From Bacillota bacterium (GTDB lineage: Bacteria > Bacillota > Clostridia > Oscillospirales > Acutalibacteraceae), in NCBI GenBank assembly GCA_023460155.1, contig JAEWRF010000198.1, forward strand, positions 1 through 17,344: DNA of 17,344 nt, read 5' to 3'. The translations under genes were made by a program, and so were the position numbers. Position 1 is the stretch's first letter; every line of letters begins with the position of its first letter. The notes below the pieces were generated by a model, which worked only from the letters and a program-made list of their open reading frames with translations, did not search any database and was not told where the DNA came from. Below are positions 7,740 through 15,026 of this stretch, piece by piece.

Positions 7740-7770
7740 AACTCCATATGATTTAGTGGAAGGGATTTTC

Positions 7771-9516
7771 TTGGAGATTTACCGGCGCTATTGGAAAAAA
7801 TACGGATTTCTTTTTGTCATCGCCGTGATATGCGTGCTGTTTGAGGCCCTGTGCGACCTGATGCAGCCGACCATTATGGCGGACATCATCGACAACGGTG
7901 TGAAAAGCGGAAAGGTTCCGGTTATTCTTCACTATGGCATGCTGATGCTGCTGATTACCCTGCTTGGGGCCGTGTTCGCAACCGTGCGGAACATTCTTTC
8001 CAGCCGGGTTTCGCAGAGCTTCGGCGCAGACCTTCGGTTTGACGTGTTCCGCAAAATTCTTCATTTTTCGGAGGCCGCTTCGGACCGCATCGAAAGCGGT
8101 TCCCTGATTACCCGCGTCACAAACGATACCTCTCAGGTCACCCAGTTTGTAAACGGAATGATGCGGATCTTTTTCAAGGCCCCCGTGACCTGCCTGGGCA
8201 GCATCATTCTTGCCGTCATGCTCAGCCCACGGCTGAGCGTGATTCTGTTCGCCGTGGTGGCGGCCGTTTCGGTGCTGATTATCGCCAGCATGAAACTGAG
8301 CTACAGCCGGTTTGCAAAGGTTCAGGCCGCAGTGGACCGGATCAACACGACCGTTCAGGAATACCTGCTCGGCGTACGTCTGGTCAAGGCGTTCGGCCGT
8401 CAGGACGAGGAAGAGGACAAGTTCGGCGCCGTCAATCTTGATCTTGCCGAAAAGAGCGTCTCCTCGCAGATGGTAATCGCCCTGTTCTCTCCGCTGATGT
8501 CCCTTGCCGTGAGCCTCGGGATCGCCGGCTCGATTTATTTCGGCAGCCTTCTGTTCGGCGCCGGGCAGATTGATGTGGGCAGGATTGCGGCTTATATCAA
8601 TTATATGGCCCAGATTCTTTCGTCTCTGATTATGATTACGAACATCTTCAACACCTTTGTCCGGACAAAAGCCTCCAATGAGAGGATTCTGCAGGTACTG
8701 AACGGCGAAGAGGACTTTCAGGGTTCCCTGCGGGAATTTCAAGACCGATCCGGCCGGCTTTCCTTCCGGAATGTTACCTTTGCCTATCCGGGCGGAAGCG
8801 GGAACCCCGCGCTCAAAGACCTTTCCTTTGACTTGGAACCGGGCGAAACGCTGGCGGTCATCGGACCGACGGGTTCAGGAAAATCAACGCTTGCATGGCT
8901 CTGCATGAGATTCTACGAAACGAGCGCAGGGGAAATTCTCTACGGAGGCATCAATATCAACACGCTCGATTCTCGAATTCTGAGGGAAAACCTCGCGCTG
9001 GCCCCTCAAAAGAGCATGCTGTTTTCCGGCTCGGTGCGGGAAAACATCGCGCTTGGCCGCACGGACGCCTCAGAGGAGGAAATTCACAGAGCAGCCGAAA
9101 TCGCACAGGCCGACGGATTCATCCGGAAAATGCCGGAGGGATACGACAGCATTCTGGGACAGGGCGGCGTGAACATTTCCGGCGGACAGAAGCAGCGCAT
9201 CTCCATTGCACGCGCCCTTGTGCGGAATTCGCCGATCCTGATTCTGGACGACTGCACCAGCGCCCTTGACGCCGTAACCGAAGCAAAAGTGCGCAGAGGG
9301 CTGAAGGAAGCCGGAAACGGCCGCTCGGTCATTCTGATTACGCAGAAGGTCTCAACCGCAATGACCGCCGACCGGATTCTGGTTCTGGACGACGGCGAAA
9401 GGGCAGGTTTCGGAAGCCACCGCGATCTGCTCCGCTCCTGCAGGACATACCGGGAAATTTACGAATCCCAGATCGGGGACGAATGCGCGGCGGAGGGATC
9501 AAATGGCATCGAATAA
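7771..9516 (+). CDS. ABC exporter half-transporter with degenerate ATP site (TM287/BmrC-like)
   Basis: A 581-residue half-transporter: a six-helix exporter membrane domain (about 1-320), then a nucleotide-binding domain (about 345-570). Walker A is GPTGSGKST (365-373, Lys371) and the signature is ISGGQ (469-473). Walker B ends ILDDCTSALD, with Asp494 in place of the catalytic Glu, and the switch position is Gln525 (ITQKVS) in place of His. These two changes mark the non-hydrolysing site of heterodimeric exporters such as TM287/TM288 and BmrCD. The start is TTG at 7771, supported by GGAAGGG six bases before; a GTG at 7756 would sit only about ten bases from the predicted transcript start. It overlaps its partner by 14 bp. 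Drug or lipid export is likely; the substrate is unknown. Confidence 0.93.
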   Translation: MEIYRRYWKKYGFLFVIAVICVLFEALCDLMQPTIMADIIDNGVKSGKVPVILHYGMLMLLITLLGAVFATVRNILSSRVSQSFGADLRFDVFRKILHFSEAASDRIESGSLITRVTNDTSQVTQFVNGMMRIFFKAPVTCLGSIILAVMLSPRLSVILFAVVAAVSVLIIASMKLSYSRFAKVQAAVDRINTTVQEYLLGVRLVKAFGRQDEEEDKFGAVNLDLAEKSVSSQMVIALFSPLMSLAVSLGIAGSIYFGSLLFGAGQIDVGRIAAYINYMAQILSSLIMITNIFNTFVRTKASNERILQVLNGEEDFQGSLREFQDRSGRLSFRNVTFAYPGGSGNPALKDLSFDLEPGETLAVIGPTGSGKSTLAWLCMRFYETSAGEILYGGININTLDSRILRENLALAPQKSMLFSGSVRENIALGRTDASEEEIHRAAEIAQADGFIRKMPEGYDSILGQGGVNISGGQKQRISIARALVRNSPILILDDCTSALDAVTEAKVRRGLKEAGNGRSVILITQKVSTAMTADRILVLDDGERAGFGSHRDLLRSCRTYREIYESQIGDECAAEGSNGIE

Positions 9517-11362
9517 TCAAAGCTATCAGAACATGCCGCGGCTGGGCAGGGGCGGAACCGGAGGACACGCCGCCCGGTTCAAGCCCGGTGAAAAGCCGAA
9601 GAACGCAAGAAGGACCCTGCTCCGGCTCATAAAGATTTTCATGAAATGGCGCAGGTCTCTGCTGATCGCCGCCGTTCTAACCGTACTTTCCTCCGCAGTC
9701 TCCCTGCTTACCCCCTGGCTGCTCGGCCGGGCGATCAACTCCTTCCGCATCGGGAAAAGCACGGTCGATGCGCCGGTGTTGACCATGACGCTGATTTTTC
9801 TGGGTTCCTGCTATCTGTCCGGCTGGATCATCGACACGGTAAACGGCGCTCTGATGGCGCACATCACCCAGCGCCTCGTACAGTACATCCGCACGGAGCT
9901 GTACGCAAAGCTGCAGAAAATCCCCCTCAATTTTTACGATACGCATCCGAACGGTGACCTCATGAGCCGCATCACAAACGATGTGGACAACATCAGCAGC
10001 ACCATCAGCCAGACTACGACACAGCTGATTACGAGCGTGGTTTCCATCGTCGGCTCGGCGGCCATGATGCTTTGGCTTAGCCCGATTCTCACGCTGGTGG
10101 CGATGATCTCGATTCCGCTGTTTGCCCTGCTGACAAAATTGATTGCAACCAAAAGCCGCCCGTATTTTCTGGGCCAGCAAAAGTCGCTGGGCATTCTGAA
10201 CAGCGTGGTGGAGGAAAACATCGAGGGCCTGAAAATGGTGAAGGCCTTTGACCTCCAGGAGAAAGTGCTCGCAGATTTCAAAGCCGTGAATTCAGAAATG
10301 CAGGATTACTCCATCAAAGCGCAGATCTGGACCGGACTGATGATGCCATTTATGAACGTTATCAACAATCTTTGCTATGCCCTTCTCGCCTGCATCGGCG
10401 GCATTCTCTCCGTCGGCGGCAGCGTCACGGTCGGGGTAGTCGTCAGTTTTCTTTCCTATTCCAAACAGTTCGGTCAGCCGCTCAACAGCATCGCGGGCAT
10501 GTTTAACTCCATCCAGTCCGCGCTGGCCGGAGCCGAACGAATCTTTGAGATTTTGGATGAATCGGAGGAAGCGCCGGATTCCGTCGGCGCCGCAGACCGG
10601 AAGACAGCGAAGGGAAAAGTTGAATTCCGGGATGTTTCGTTTTCCTATATCAGCGGGAAATCGGTTTTGCACAACGTCAGCTTCACCGTACAGCCCGGCG
10701 AGGTGATAGCTCTCGTGGGTGAGACCGGAGCCGGAAAAACTACCGTCGTCAATCTTCTGACCCGCTTCTATGAGCTTTCCGACGGACAAATTTTGCTGGA
10801 CGATGTGGAAATTTCTCAGATCAGGCGGAAAGACCTTCGGAATTTCTTCTCGGTGGTTTTGCAGGACACCTGCCTGTTCACCGGCACGATTGCGGACAAC
10901 ATCCGCTATTCCAAACCCGATGCCACGCGGGAGGAGGTTGTCGCCGCGGCGAAGCTGGCACGGGCAGACCCGTTTATCACCCGCCTGCCGAAGCAGTACG
11001 ACACCCCGGTTTCCGGCGGGACGGATAACCTGAGTCAGGGACAGCGGCAGCTGCTCGCGATCGCACGGGCGGTTCTGTGCGGCGCGCCGATCCTGATTCT
11101 GGACGAAGCCACCAGCAGTGTGGATACCCGAACGGAAAAAGAAATCCAGCGCGCCCTGCTGGCACTGATGAAAAACCGCACCAGCTTCCTCATCGCGCAC
11201 CGCCTTTCCACCATACGCAACGCCGACCGGATTCTTGTAATCGGCGGCGGCCGGATTCTGGAAAGCGGGGATCATGAGGAACTGATGCGGAACAAGGGCG
11301 CCTATTACCGGATGGTTCAGAGCCAGATGGGCGGCGGAGACGCCGCGGTACAGGAAGAGTAG
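9503..11362 (+). CDS. ABC exporter half-transporter with catalytic ATP site (TM288/BmrD-like)
   Basis: A 619-residue half-transporter: a polar N-terminal tail of about 45 residues (rich in Gly, Lys, Arg), a six-helix membrane domain (about 50-345) and a nucleotide-binding domain (about 370-605). Walker A is GETGAGKTT (406-414, Lys412). Walker B ends ILDEATSSVD with catalytic Glu535, and the switch His566 (IAHRLST) is intact. Its signature motif is LSQGQ (510-514) instead of LSGGQ. As this signature faces the partner's Walker motifs, it completes the degenerate site, while the partner's ISGGQ completes the active one. The start overlaps the previous gene with GGAGGG five bases before the ATG, suggesting translational coupling. 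The encoded pair is one heterodimeric membrane exporter. Confidence 0.95.
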   Translation: MASNNQSYQNMPRLGRGGTGGHAARFKPGEKPKNARRTLLRLIKIFMKWRRSLLIAAVLTVLSSAVSLLTPWLLGRAINSFRIGKSTVDAPVLTMTLIFLGSCYLSGWIIDTVNGALMAHITQRLVQYIRTELYAKLQKIPLNFYDTHPNGDLMSRITNDVDNISSTISQTTTQLITSVVSIVGSAAMMLWLSPILTLVAMISIPLFALLTKLIATKSRPYFLGQQKSLGILNSVVEENIEGLKMVKAFDLQEKVLADFKAVNSEMQDYSIKAQIWTGLMMPFMNVINNLCYALLACIGGILSVGGSVTVGVVVSFLSYSKQFGQPLNSIAGMFNSIQSALAGAERIFEILDESEEAPDSVGAADRKTAKGKVEFRDVSFSYISGKSVLHNVSFTVQPGEVIALVGETGAGKTTVVNLLTRFYELSDGQILLDDVEISQIRRKDLRNFFSVVLQDTCLFTGTIADNIRYSKPDATREEVVAAAKLARADPFITRLPKQYDTPVSGGTDNLSQGQRQLLAIARAVLCGAPILILDEATSSVDTRTEKEIQRALLALMKNRTSFLIAHRLSTIRNADRILVIGGGRILESGDHEELMRNKGAYYRMVQSQMGGGDAAVQEE

Positions 11363-11377
11363 CAGGCTCCTCTCGTT

Positions 11378-12472
11378 TTATCGGCCGTTCTTTTCTTTTG
11401 CTTGTTTGAGCATCTGCTTCATTTCTGCCTTACTCCCGAACATTCTGTTGATTTTTTCACTCTCCAATTGGCGGGAATTTAATCCCGCATAGGACATTTC
11501 CCGCTGCAGTTTTTGATAGCTTTTAAACCGTTCTTCGGAAAGCTGCCCGTCCTCGATGGCCTTTCTGACCATGCACCCCGGCTCTGTTCCATGAGAGCAA
11601 TCCCTGTATTTGCAGCCGGCGGCAATTTTCTCAATATCTTCAAAGGATTTTGAAAGATTGCCCGTGGAAATCTGTAATTCCCGCATACCGGGCGTATCAA
11701 TCACGATTCCGCCGTTCGGCAAAAGCAGCAATTGGCGGCAGGTGGTGGTATGCCTGCCTTTATCGTCGTCCTCACGAATTTCTTTTGTTGCCAGAACATT
11801 CCGGCCCATCAGTCGGTTGATGATCGTCGACTTCCCGACTCCGGATGAACCGACGAACGCAATCGTTTTCCCCTGCGCGATATGAGCGTTGATCGCCTGA
11901 TACCCAAATTCGTTTTCGGAAGAACACGCAACTACCTCTACTCCCATGCTGACGGAGGAAAGCTCATTTATTTTTTGCTGCAGATTTCCGCACAGGTCGG
12001 CTTTGGTTAATACAATTACGGGGGTCGCCATACTGTCCCACGCGATGGTCAAATACCTCTCGATTCTTCTTAAATTGAAGTCCGCATTGAGCGACATACA
12101 AATGAAAATGGTATCGATATTTGCTGCGATCGCCTGTTCCGTTTTGGCGGTACCGGCCGCTTGCCGCGCCAACATGCTCTTACGCCGCAGGATATGATGT
12201 ATGATTGCGTTTCCGGCAGTTCCTTCCTCCCGGTCAATCATAACCCAATCCCCTACAGCCGGGTAATTCAGCTGATTCTCCGCCTGGTACGCAAGCTTCC
12301 CGGATATGCTTGCGCTGAGTTCTCCCTGTTCGCCGATTACTTTATATAAATCGCGGTGCTGCTCGGCAATTCTTGCAGGGAACAAGCCTTTGTATAAGGC
12401 CGCTTCCTGCTCAAACTCCTCAGTAAACCCATATTTTTTCAAATAACAATTCAATGCTTCAAATCCTTTCAA
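11378..12472 (-). CDS. rsgA: RsgA-type circularly permuted ribosome-assembly GTPase
   Basis: A 364-residue member of the RsgA/YjeQ/YloQ family, GTPases that bind the 30S decoding region late in small-subunit assembly. Order: N-terminal extension, OB fold (about 30-105), permuted GTPase with TKAD (156-159, G4) ahead of GSSGVGKST (208-216, G1), switch GRHTTT (239-244) and DTPG (259-262, G3), then a Zn knuckle with Cys287, Cys292, His294 and Cys300. It is longer than the housekeeping YloQ (about 300 residues), so it may be a paralogue. The start is TTG at 12472 with GGGAG seven bases before; TTG at 12454 after AAAGGA is an alternative. By eye the gene is more AT-rich (about 35-47% GC in sampled lines) than the ABC genes beside it. 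A uORF/terminator leader precedes it. Confidence 0.92.
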   Translation of the reverse strand: MKGFEALNCYLKKYGFTEEFEQEAALYKGLFPARIAEQHRDLYKVIGEQGELSASISGKLAYQAENQLNYPAVGDWVMIDREEGTAGNAIIHHILRRKSMLARQAAGTAKTEQAIAANIDTIFICMSLNADFNLRRIERYLTIAWDSMATPVIVLTKADLCGNLQQKINELSSVSMGVEVVACSSENEFGYQAINAHIAQGKTIAFVGSSGVGKSTIINRLMGRNVLATKEIREDDDKGRHTTTCRQLLLLPNGGIVIDTPGMRELQISTGNLSKSFEDIEKIAAGCKYRDCSHGTEPGCMVRKAIEDGQLSEERFKSYQKLQREMSYAGLNSRQLESEKINRMFGSKAEMKQMLKQAKEKNGR

Positions 12473-12501
12473 AAAACATCTCCCAAATCGTCCTTGGCAA
12501 T

Positions 12502-12528
12502 AAAAAAAGCGCAGTTACCCACTGCGCT
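12502..12528 (-). terminator. Attenuator terminator in the rsgA leader
   Basis: On the reverse strand AGCGCAG (12528-12522), loop TGGGTAA, CTGCGCT (12514-12508), then a run of seven T (from A at 12508-12502). It lies between the promoter and the rsgA start, only about 30 bases before the start codon, with no full-size gene to terminate upstream, so it should control entry into rsgA. Confidence 0.85.
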
Positions 12529-12684
12529 GTAAGACAAAGAAAAGAAGGTGTTTAAGAAACACTTCTTCCGTCATCCCATAAGGCGTTTTGGGTACACAAA
12601 ATCAAACAGGCAAGAACCTGCTTCTGTGACGCAAACAAATTACCTTATCGGCTGACAGACATCAACACACCTCTTATTTCATTT
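12508..12684 (-). promoter_or_regulatory. Ribosome-responsive attenuator leader of rsgA (proposed)
   Basis: The untranslated leader holds, in order, a 5-codon uORF, a hairpin at 12623-12604 (seven pairs, one G-U), an antiterminator segment, a hairpin at about 12566-12545 and the terminator. GTCAGCCGATAAGG (12656-12643, the last three sense codons of the uORF, its stop and two further bases) can pair with CCTTATGGGATGAC (12583-12570) at 12 of 14 positions. TACCCAAAACGC (12594-12583), which sits inside that stem's loop, can pair with GCGCAGTGGGTA (12527-12516) as 6 + 3 pairs around a 3/3 internal loop, blocking the terminator's 5' arm. The pairings are read directly; the mechanism is inference. 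Confidence 0.65.
12645..12662 (-). CDS. Leader peptide uORF, MSVSR
   Basis: Five codons, ATG TCT GTC AGC CGA, then TAA. AAGAGG (12675-12670) lies seven bases before the ATG, an excellent ribosome-binding site for so short a frame. It starts about 22 bases after the predicted transcript start and its codons form one side of a leader stem. The final sense codon is CGA, often slowly decoded. Ser2 and Ser4 are residues of the kind (Ala/Ser/Thr at the penultimate position) known to favour chloramphenicol or linezolid stalling, which makes a drug-sensing role conceivable but unproven. Confidence 0.65.
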   Translation of the reverse strand: MSVSR

Positions 12685-12689
12685 TCTAT

Positions 12690-12718
12690 AAACTAACACA
12701 GAATTGCTTGATTGTCAA
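12690..12718 (-). promoter_or_regulatory. Promoter of the rsgA leader
   Basis: A perfect -35 TTGACA (12718-12713), 17 bases, and TAGTTT (12695-12690) preceded by TGT, giving an extended -10 of the TGn type. The -10 hexamer itself is weak (3/6). The predicted transcript start is near 12684. Confidence 0.7.
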
Positions 12719-12789
12719 TGACTCTATCCCTTTCCAGCCCCTGCGGCTTCGTGCCATGCGCCAGGACGGATCTGACGGATTTTCTCCCG

Positions 12790-12812
12790 AAAAAAAGAAA
12801 CGGCAGCTGCCG
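12790..12812 (-). terminator. Possible terminator after the 55-residue small gene
   Basis: On the reverse strand the self-complementary CGGCAGCTGCCG (12812-12801) is followed by TTTCTTTTTTT. The stem is short (four to five pairs with a small loop), so only the T-rich tract is strong evidence. It lies about 55 bases after the small gene's stop and before the rsgA promoter. Confidence 0.4.
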
Positions 12813-12867
12813 GAGAAGGCGCTGCTGCAAGGTAACTGCTTTATTATGCTGAGAAATCCCCGATGGC

Positions 12868-13035
12868 TTAGCGTTCCCACGGATCGGCGGTTACCCGCTG
12901 TTTCTGCACATCCGATTCCAATTCCCGGATCATCCGGTCGATGAAGGTCATTTCGGCATCGTCGGCCGTCATGCCGGATTCTGTTTTTCTCTCCTTCAGC
13001 CTGCGGAAAGCCGCCAGCATTTTATGTTCTGACAT
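12868..13035 (-). CDS. Small hypothetical protein, 55 residues
   Basis: Starts MSEHKMLAAFRRLKERKTES and continues through GMTADDAEMTFIDRMIRELE to the end DPWER. GGAGG stands eight bases before this ATG. An ATG two codons earlier is too close to the same site. The composition is that of a soluble, highly charged, mostly helical polypeptide, with no cysteine, signal or membrane segment. It lies between the rsgA promoter and the divergent SGNH hydrolase gene. I do not recognise a family; the strong ribosome-binding site and full coding span are the evidence that it is real. Confidence 0.68.
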   Translation of the reverse strand: MSEHKMLAAFRRLKERKTESGMTADDAEMTFIDRMIRELESDVQKQRVTADPWER

Positions 13036-13199
13036 TTCCATCACCTCCGACTTCTATAGTAAGGCGGATTGATTTGCTTTGTATTGGGATTGGATTAAAT
13101 TTGATTAAAACCTGTCGTTTCAATTCGATGGGCTTCCCTTAAATAGGCCTACAGCCTTTCATTTTCCGCATGAATCGCACTTTCGGACCGGATTCGCCG

Positions 13200-13231
13200 T
13201 CGCGCTGCAATTGCTGCCGCGCGATTTTTTT
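13200..13231 (+). terminator. Terminator-like hairpin with no evident upstream gene
   Basis: TCGCGC (13200-13205) pairs with GCGCGA (13219-13224) around a 13-base loop, followed by seven T. It is in the + orientation, yet no + strand gene is visible between 11362 and here. It ends about 57 bases before the -10 of the SGNH hydrolase promoter. It may insulate that promoter, end an untranslated RNA, or be chance. The remainder of 13036-13330 holds no convincing gene. Confidence 0.55.
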
Positions 13232-13287
13232 ATCCCCGGCAAGGCCTGCCTCTGGGAAAACAAACCGGTGCGGTTTTGTGTGAAATA

Positions 13288-13296
13288 TGATAAAAT
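13288..13296 (+). promoter_or_regulatory. Extended -10 promoter of the SGNH hydrolase gene
   Basis: TGATAAAAT: TAAAAT (13291-13296) with the TGn extension and no convincing -35. It leaves a leader of about 27 bases, containing GAGGGAG, before the ATG at 13331. Confidence 0.55.
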
Positions 13297-13330
13297 AAGA
13301 GTAAATTCTCACGACGAGGGAGAAGCCGCA

Positions 13331-14344
13331 ATGGTGAAAAAGCTGCTGTGCTTTATGCTTCTGACTGTTTTTCTTTGGACCTCTTTCATTCTGCCGGCCG
13401 GCGCGCAGGCCCATCCTGTGAAAAGCCTTGTGCTGTTCGGCGATTCCATTTCGACCGGGTACGGCCTCTCCGACCCCGGCAAAAGTTTCGGGAGCCTTTT
13501 GGAACAAACGCTGTCGGTCCCCCGATACAAAAATCTGGCCGTCAACGGTGCAACTTCCGCCGACGTACTGGCTTCCGTAAAAGCCCATAAGGAGGAAATC
13601 CGCTCGGCAGACACCATTCTGCTCACCGCGGGAGGGAATGACGTTCTCAACGTCTTCTTCTCCTCTATCCGTTCATCGCTCGGTCTGCCGGAAAATGCGG
13701 CAGCCAGGCAGATTCTGGAAAGTCTTCTCGCAAAAAAAGATTCGCTGGAACGAATCGACGCAAACCTGAAAAGCAATCAAACACAGGCAAAGCTGAAGAC
13801 TGCCGAAGCCGGCTTCGCAAAGAATCTGCCGGCAATCATCTCGGAAATCCGGGCGGAAAATCCCGGCGCGAAGCTTTATATACAGACGATCTATAACCCG
13901 TTCAGCGACGGGAGCGACTTATTCCCATTCTCCGGCCTCGCAGACGACATACTTGCCCGGATGAACGCGGAGATTAAAAGCGGCGCATCGGGGAAATACA
14001 CGGTTATCGATTCCTATTCAGCCTTCCGAAACAAAGCGCTCACGCTCACCAACATCGCCGGTTTTGATATTCATCCGAACGAGGCCGGCCACGCCGTCAT
14101 TTTCCGTCTGGCCTACGCGGCGGTAACAGGAAAGCAATACGCGGCTGCTGCCGGCGGATCCCCGGCAGCAAATTCCAATGCGCCCGCCGCAGCCGGAAAA
14201 GTCTCCTCCTTTTCTCCCCCATCTCCCACCGCATGGCCGTCTTCCGGGCAGATGAAAGCCGGGGCGGAAGCCGCCGGTGCCGTCGTTCTGCTGCTGCTGG
14301 CCGGAATTGGAGTCCGGAAACGGAAAAAGGACCGGAACGTATGA
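13331..14344 (+). CDS. SGNH/GDSL-family esterase, exported and membrane-anchored
   Basis: A 337-residue protein with a clear signal peptide (MVKKLLCFMLLTVFLWTSFI, cleavage probably after Ala-Gln-Ala near 25-27). The SGNH domain spans about 32-265: block I LFGDSIS with nucleophile Ser39, block II VNGATS with Gly73, block III GGND with Asn103, and block V FDIHPNEAGH with Asp246 and His248. An Ala/Ser/Pro-rich linker (about 270-305) leads to one hydrophobic helix (about 314-328) and a basic tail (RKRKKDRNV), so the enzyme should face outward, tethered to the membrane. There is no LPXTG motif. It is related to TesA-like lysophospholipases/esterases; the substrate may be a lipid or an acylated wall glycan (inference). 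The start is chosen on GAGGGAG and the signal peptide. Confidence 0.92.
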   Translation: MVKKLLCFMLLTVFLWTSFILPAGAQAHPVKSLVLFGDSISTGYGLSDPGKSFGSLLEQTLSVPRYKNLAVNGATSADVLASVKAHKEEIRSADTILLTAGGNDVLNVFFSSIRSSLGLPENAAARQILESLLAKKDSLERIDANLKSNQTQAKLKTAEAGFAKNLPAIISEIRAENPGAKLYIQTIYNPFSDGSDLFPFSGLADDILARMNAEIKSGASGKYTVIDSYSAFRNKALTLTNIAGFDIHPNEAGHAVIFRLAYAAVTGKQYAAAAGGSPAANSNAPAAAGKVSSFSPPSPTAWPSSGQMKAGAEAAGAVVLLLLAGIGVRKRKKDRNV

Positions 14345-14372
14345 AACAAAGGCGCAAATGTTCTTCCGAATC

Positions 14373-15026
14373 TTATTGCAATCCGGCGCTTTCGGCGGAA
14401 AATGCCCCTCGGATAAATTTCAGCATTTGCTCCGCCACAAAATCGTCCCGCTGCAAAATATCGGAACTGACATACACTTTAAACCGTTCCCTGTAATAAT
14501 CGCAGGCATAGGAAAACTGTAGCATTATAAAAAGGTTATCCAGTAAGAATGCAAACAGCCTGCTGTCACAGTCGGAACGAATGCCGCCCTTTTGCTGCTC
14601 CCCGCGGATCATCTCGGAATACAGTATTTTGGACAGAGACTCCACTTCCTCTACCGTTTCAAGTACAATTCCGGAGTTGCTCTGCGTCGCCATTTCATTA
14701 TAGAATTGTATGATGACCCTGTTTTCACGGGAATACACCTGAATGATGCGGATGATTTTTTCCACCTTCTCCTGCCAGCTCCCCTCCGCCTGCATGATAC
14801 TGTCAAGCGTCGTTCTAAGGATAGCCGCGCAGTACCTAACCGTGGTGACAAAAAGATCCTGTTTGCTGTCGAAATATTGATAAAGGCTGCCGATACTGAT
14901 TCCAGCTTCCTGAGCAATCTCACTGACTGTTGTATGGTCAAAGCCCTTCTTTGCAAATCCGTTGATCGACGCCGTCAGAATCCTTTTCCGCTTTTCTTCC
15001 CTGATTTTCTGAAACAGTTCTTTCAT
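14373..15026 (-). CDS. TetR/AcrR-family transcriptional regulator
   Basis: A 217-residue protein with the N-terminal TetR DNA-binding domain: RKRILTASINGFAKKGFDHT, then helix-turn-helix residues about 33-52 (VSEIAQEAGISIGSLYQYF) and the typical DSKQDLF. The remaining helical part, with Cys and aromatic residues near the C-terminus, would be the ligand-binding and dimer domain, which is not conserved enough to name a ligand. GAGGAG stands nine bases before the ATG. It is convergent with the SGNH hydrolase gene (28-base gap) and divergent from the HD-GYP gene (249 bases between starts), so its own promoter and the HD-GYP promoter are natural targets (inference). Confidence 0.93.
   Translation of the reverse strand: MKELFQKIREEKRKRILTASINGFAKKGFDHTTVSEIAQEAGISIGSLYQYFDSKQDLFVTTVRYCAAILRTTLDSIMQAEGSWQEKVEKIIRIIQVYSRENRVIIQFYNEMATQSNSGIVLETVEEVESLSKILYSEMIRGEQQKGGIRSDCDSRLFAFLLDNLFIMLQFSYACDYYRERFKVYVSSDILQRDDFVAEQMLKFIRGAFSAESAGLQ

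Noticed and set aside
7531..7770. An 80-residue N-terminal extension of the first ABC gene.
   Set aside because: It runs back through a terminator and an extended -10 promoter into the previous gene; the TTG at 7771 has a ribosome-binding site and gives the normal family length.
12646..12653. GCCGATAA on the reverse strand, identical to a sigma-28 -10 element.
   Set aside because: The bases 15 upstream are GGTG, not TAAA-like, and the site lies inside the uORF downstream of a better sigma-A-type promoter.
13139..13588. A 149-codon reverse-strand frame reaching out of the SGNH hydrolase gene into its upstream region.
   Set aside because: Most of it is antisense to the clearly coding signal peptide and GDS block, with no ribosome-binding site.
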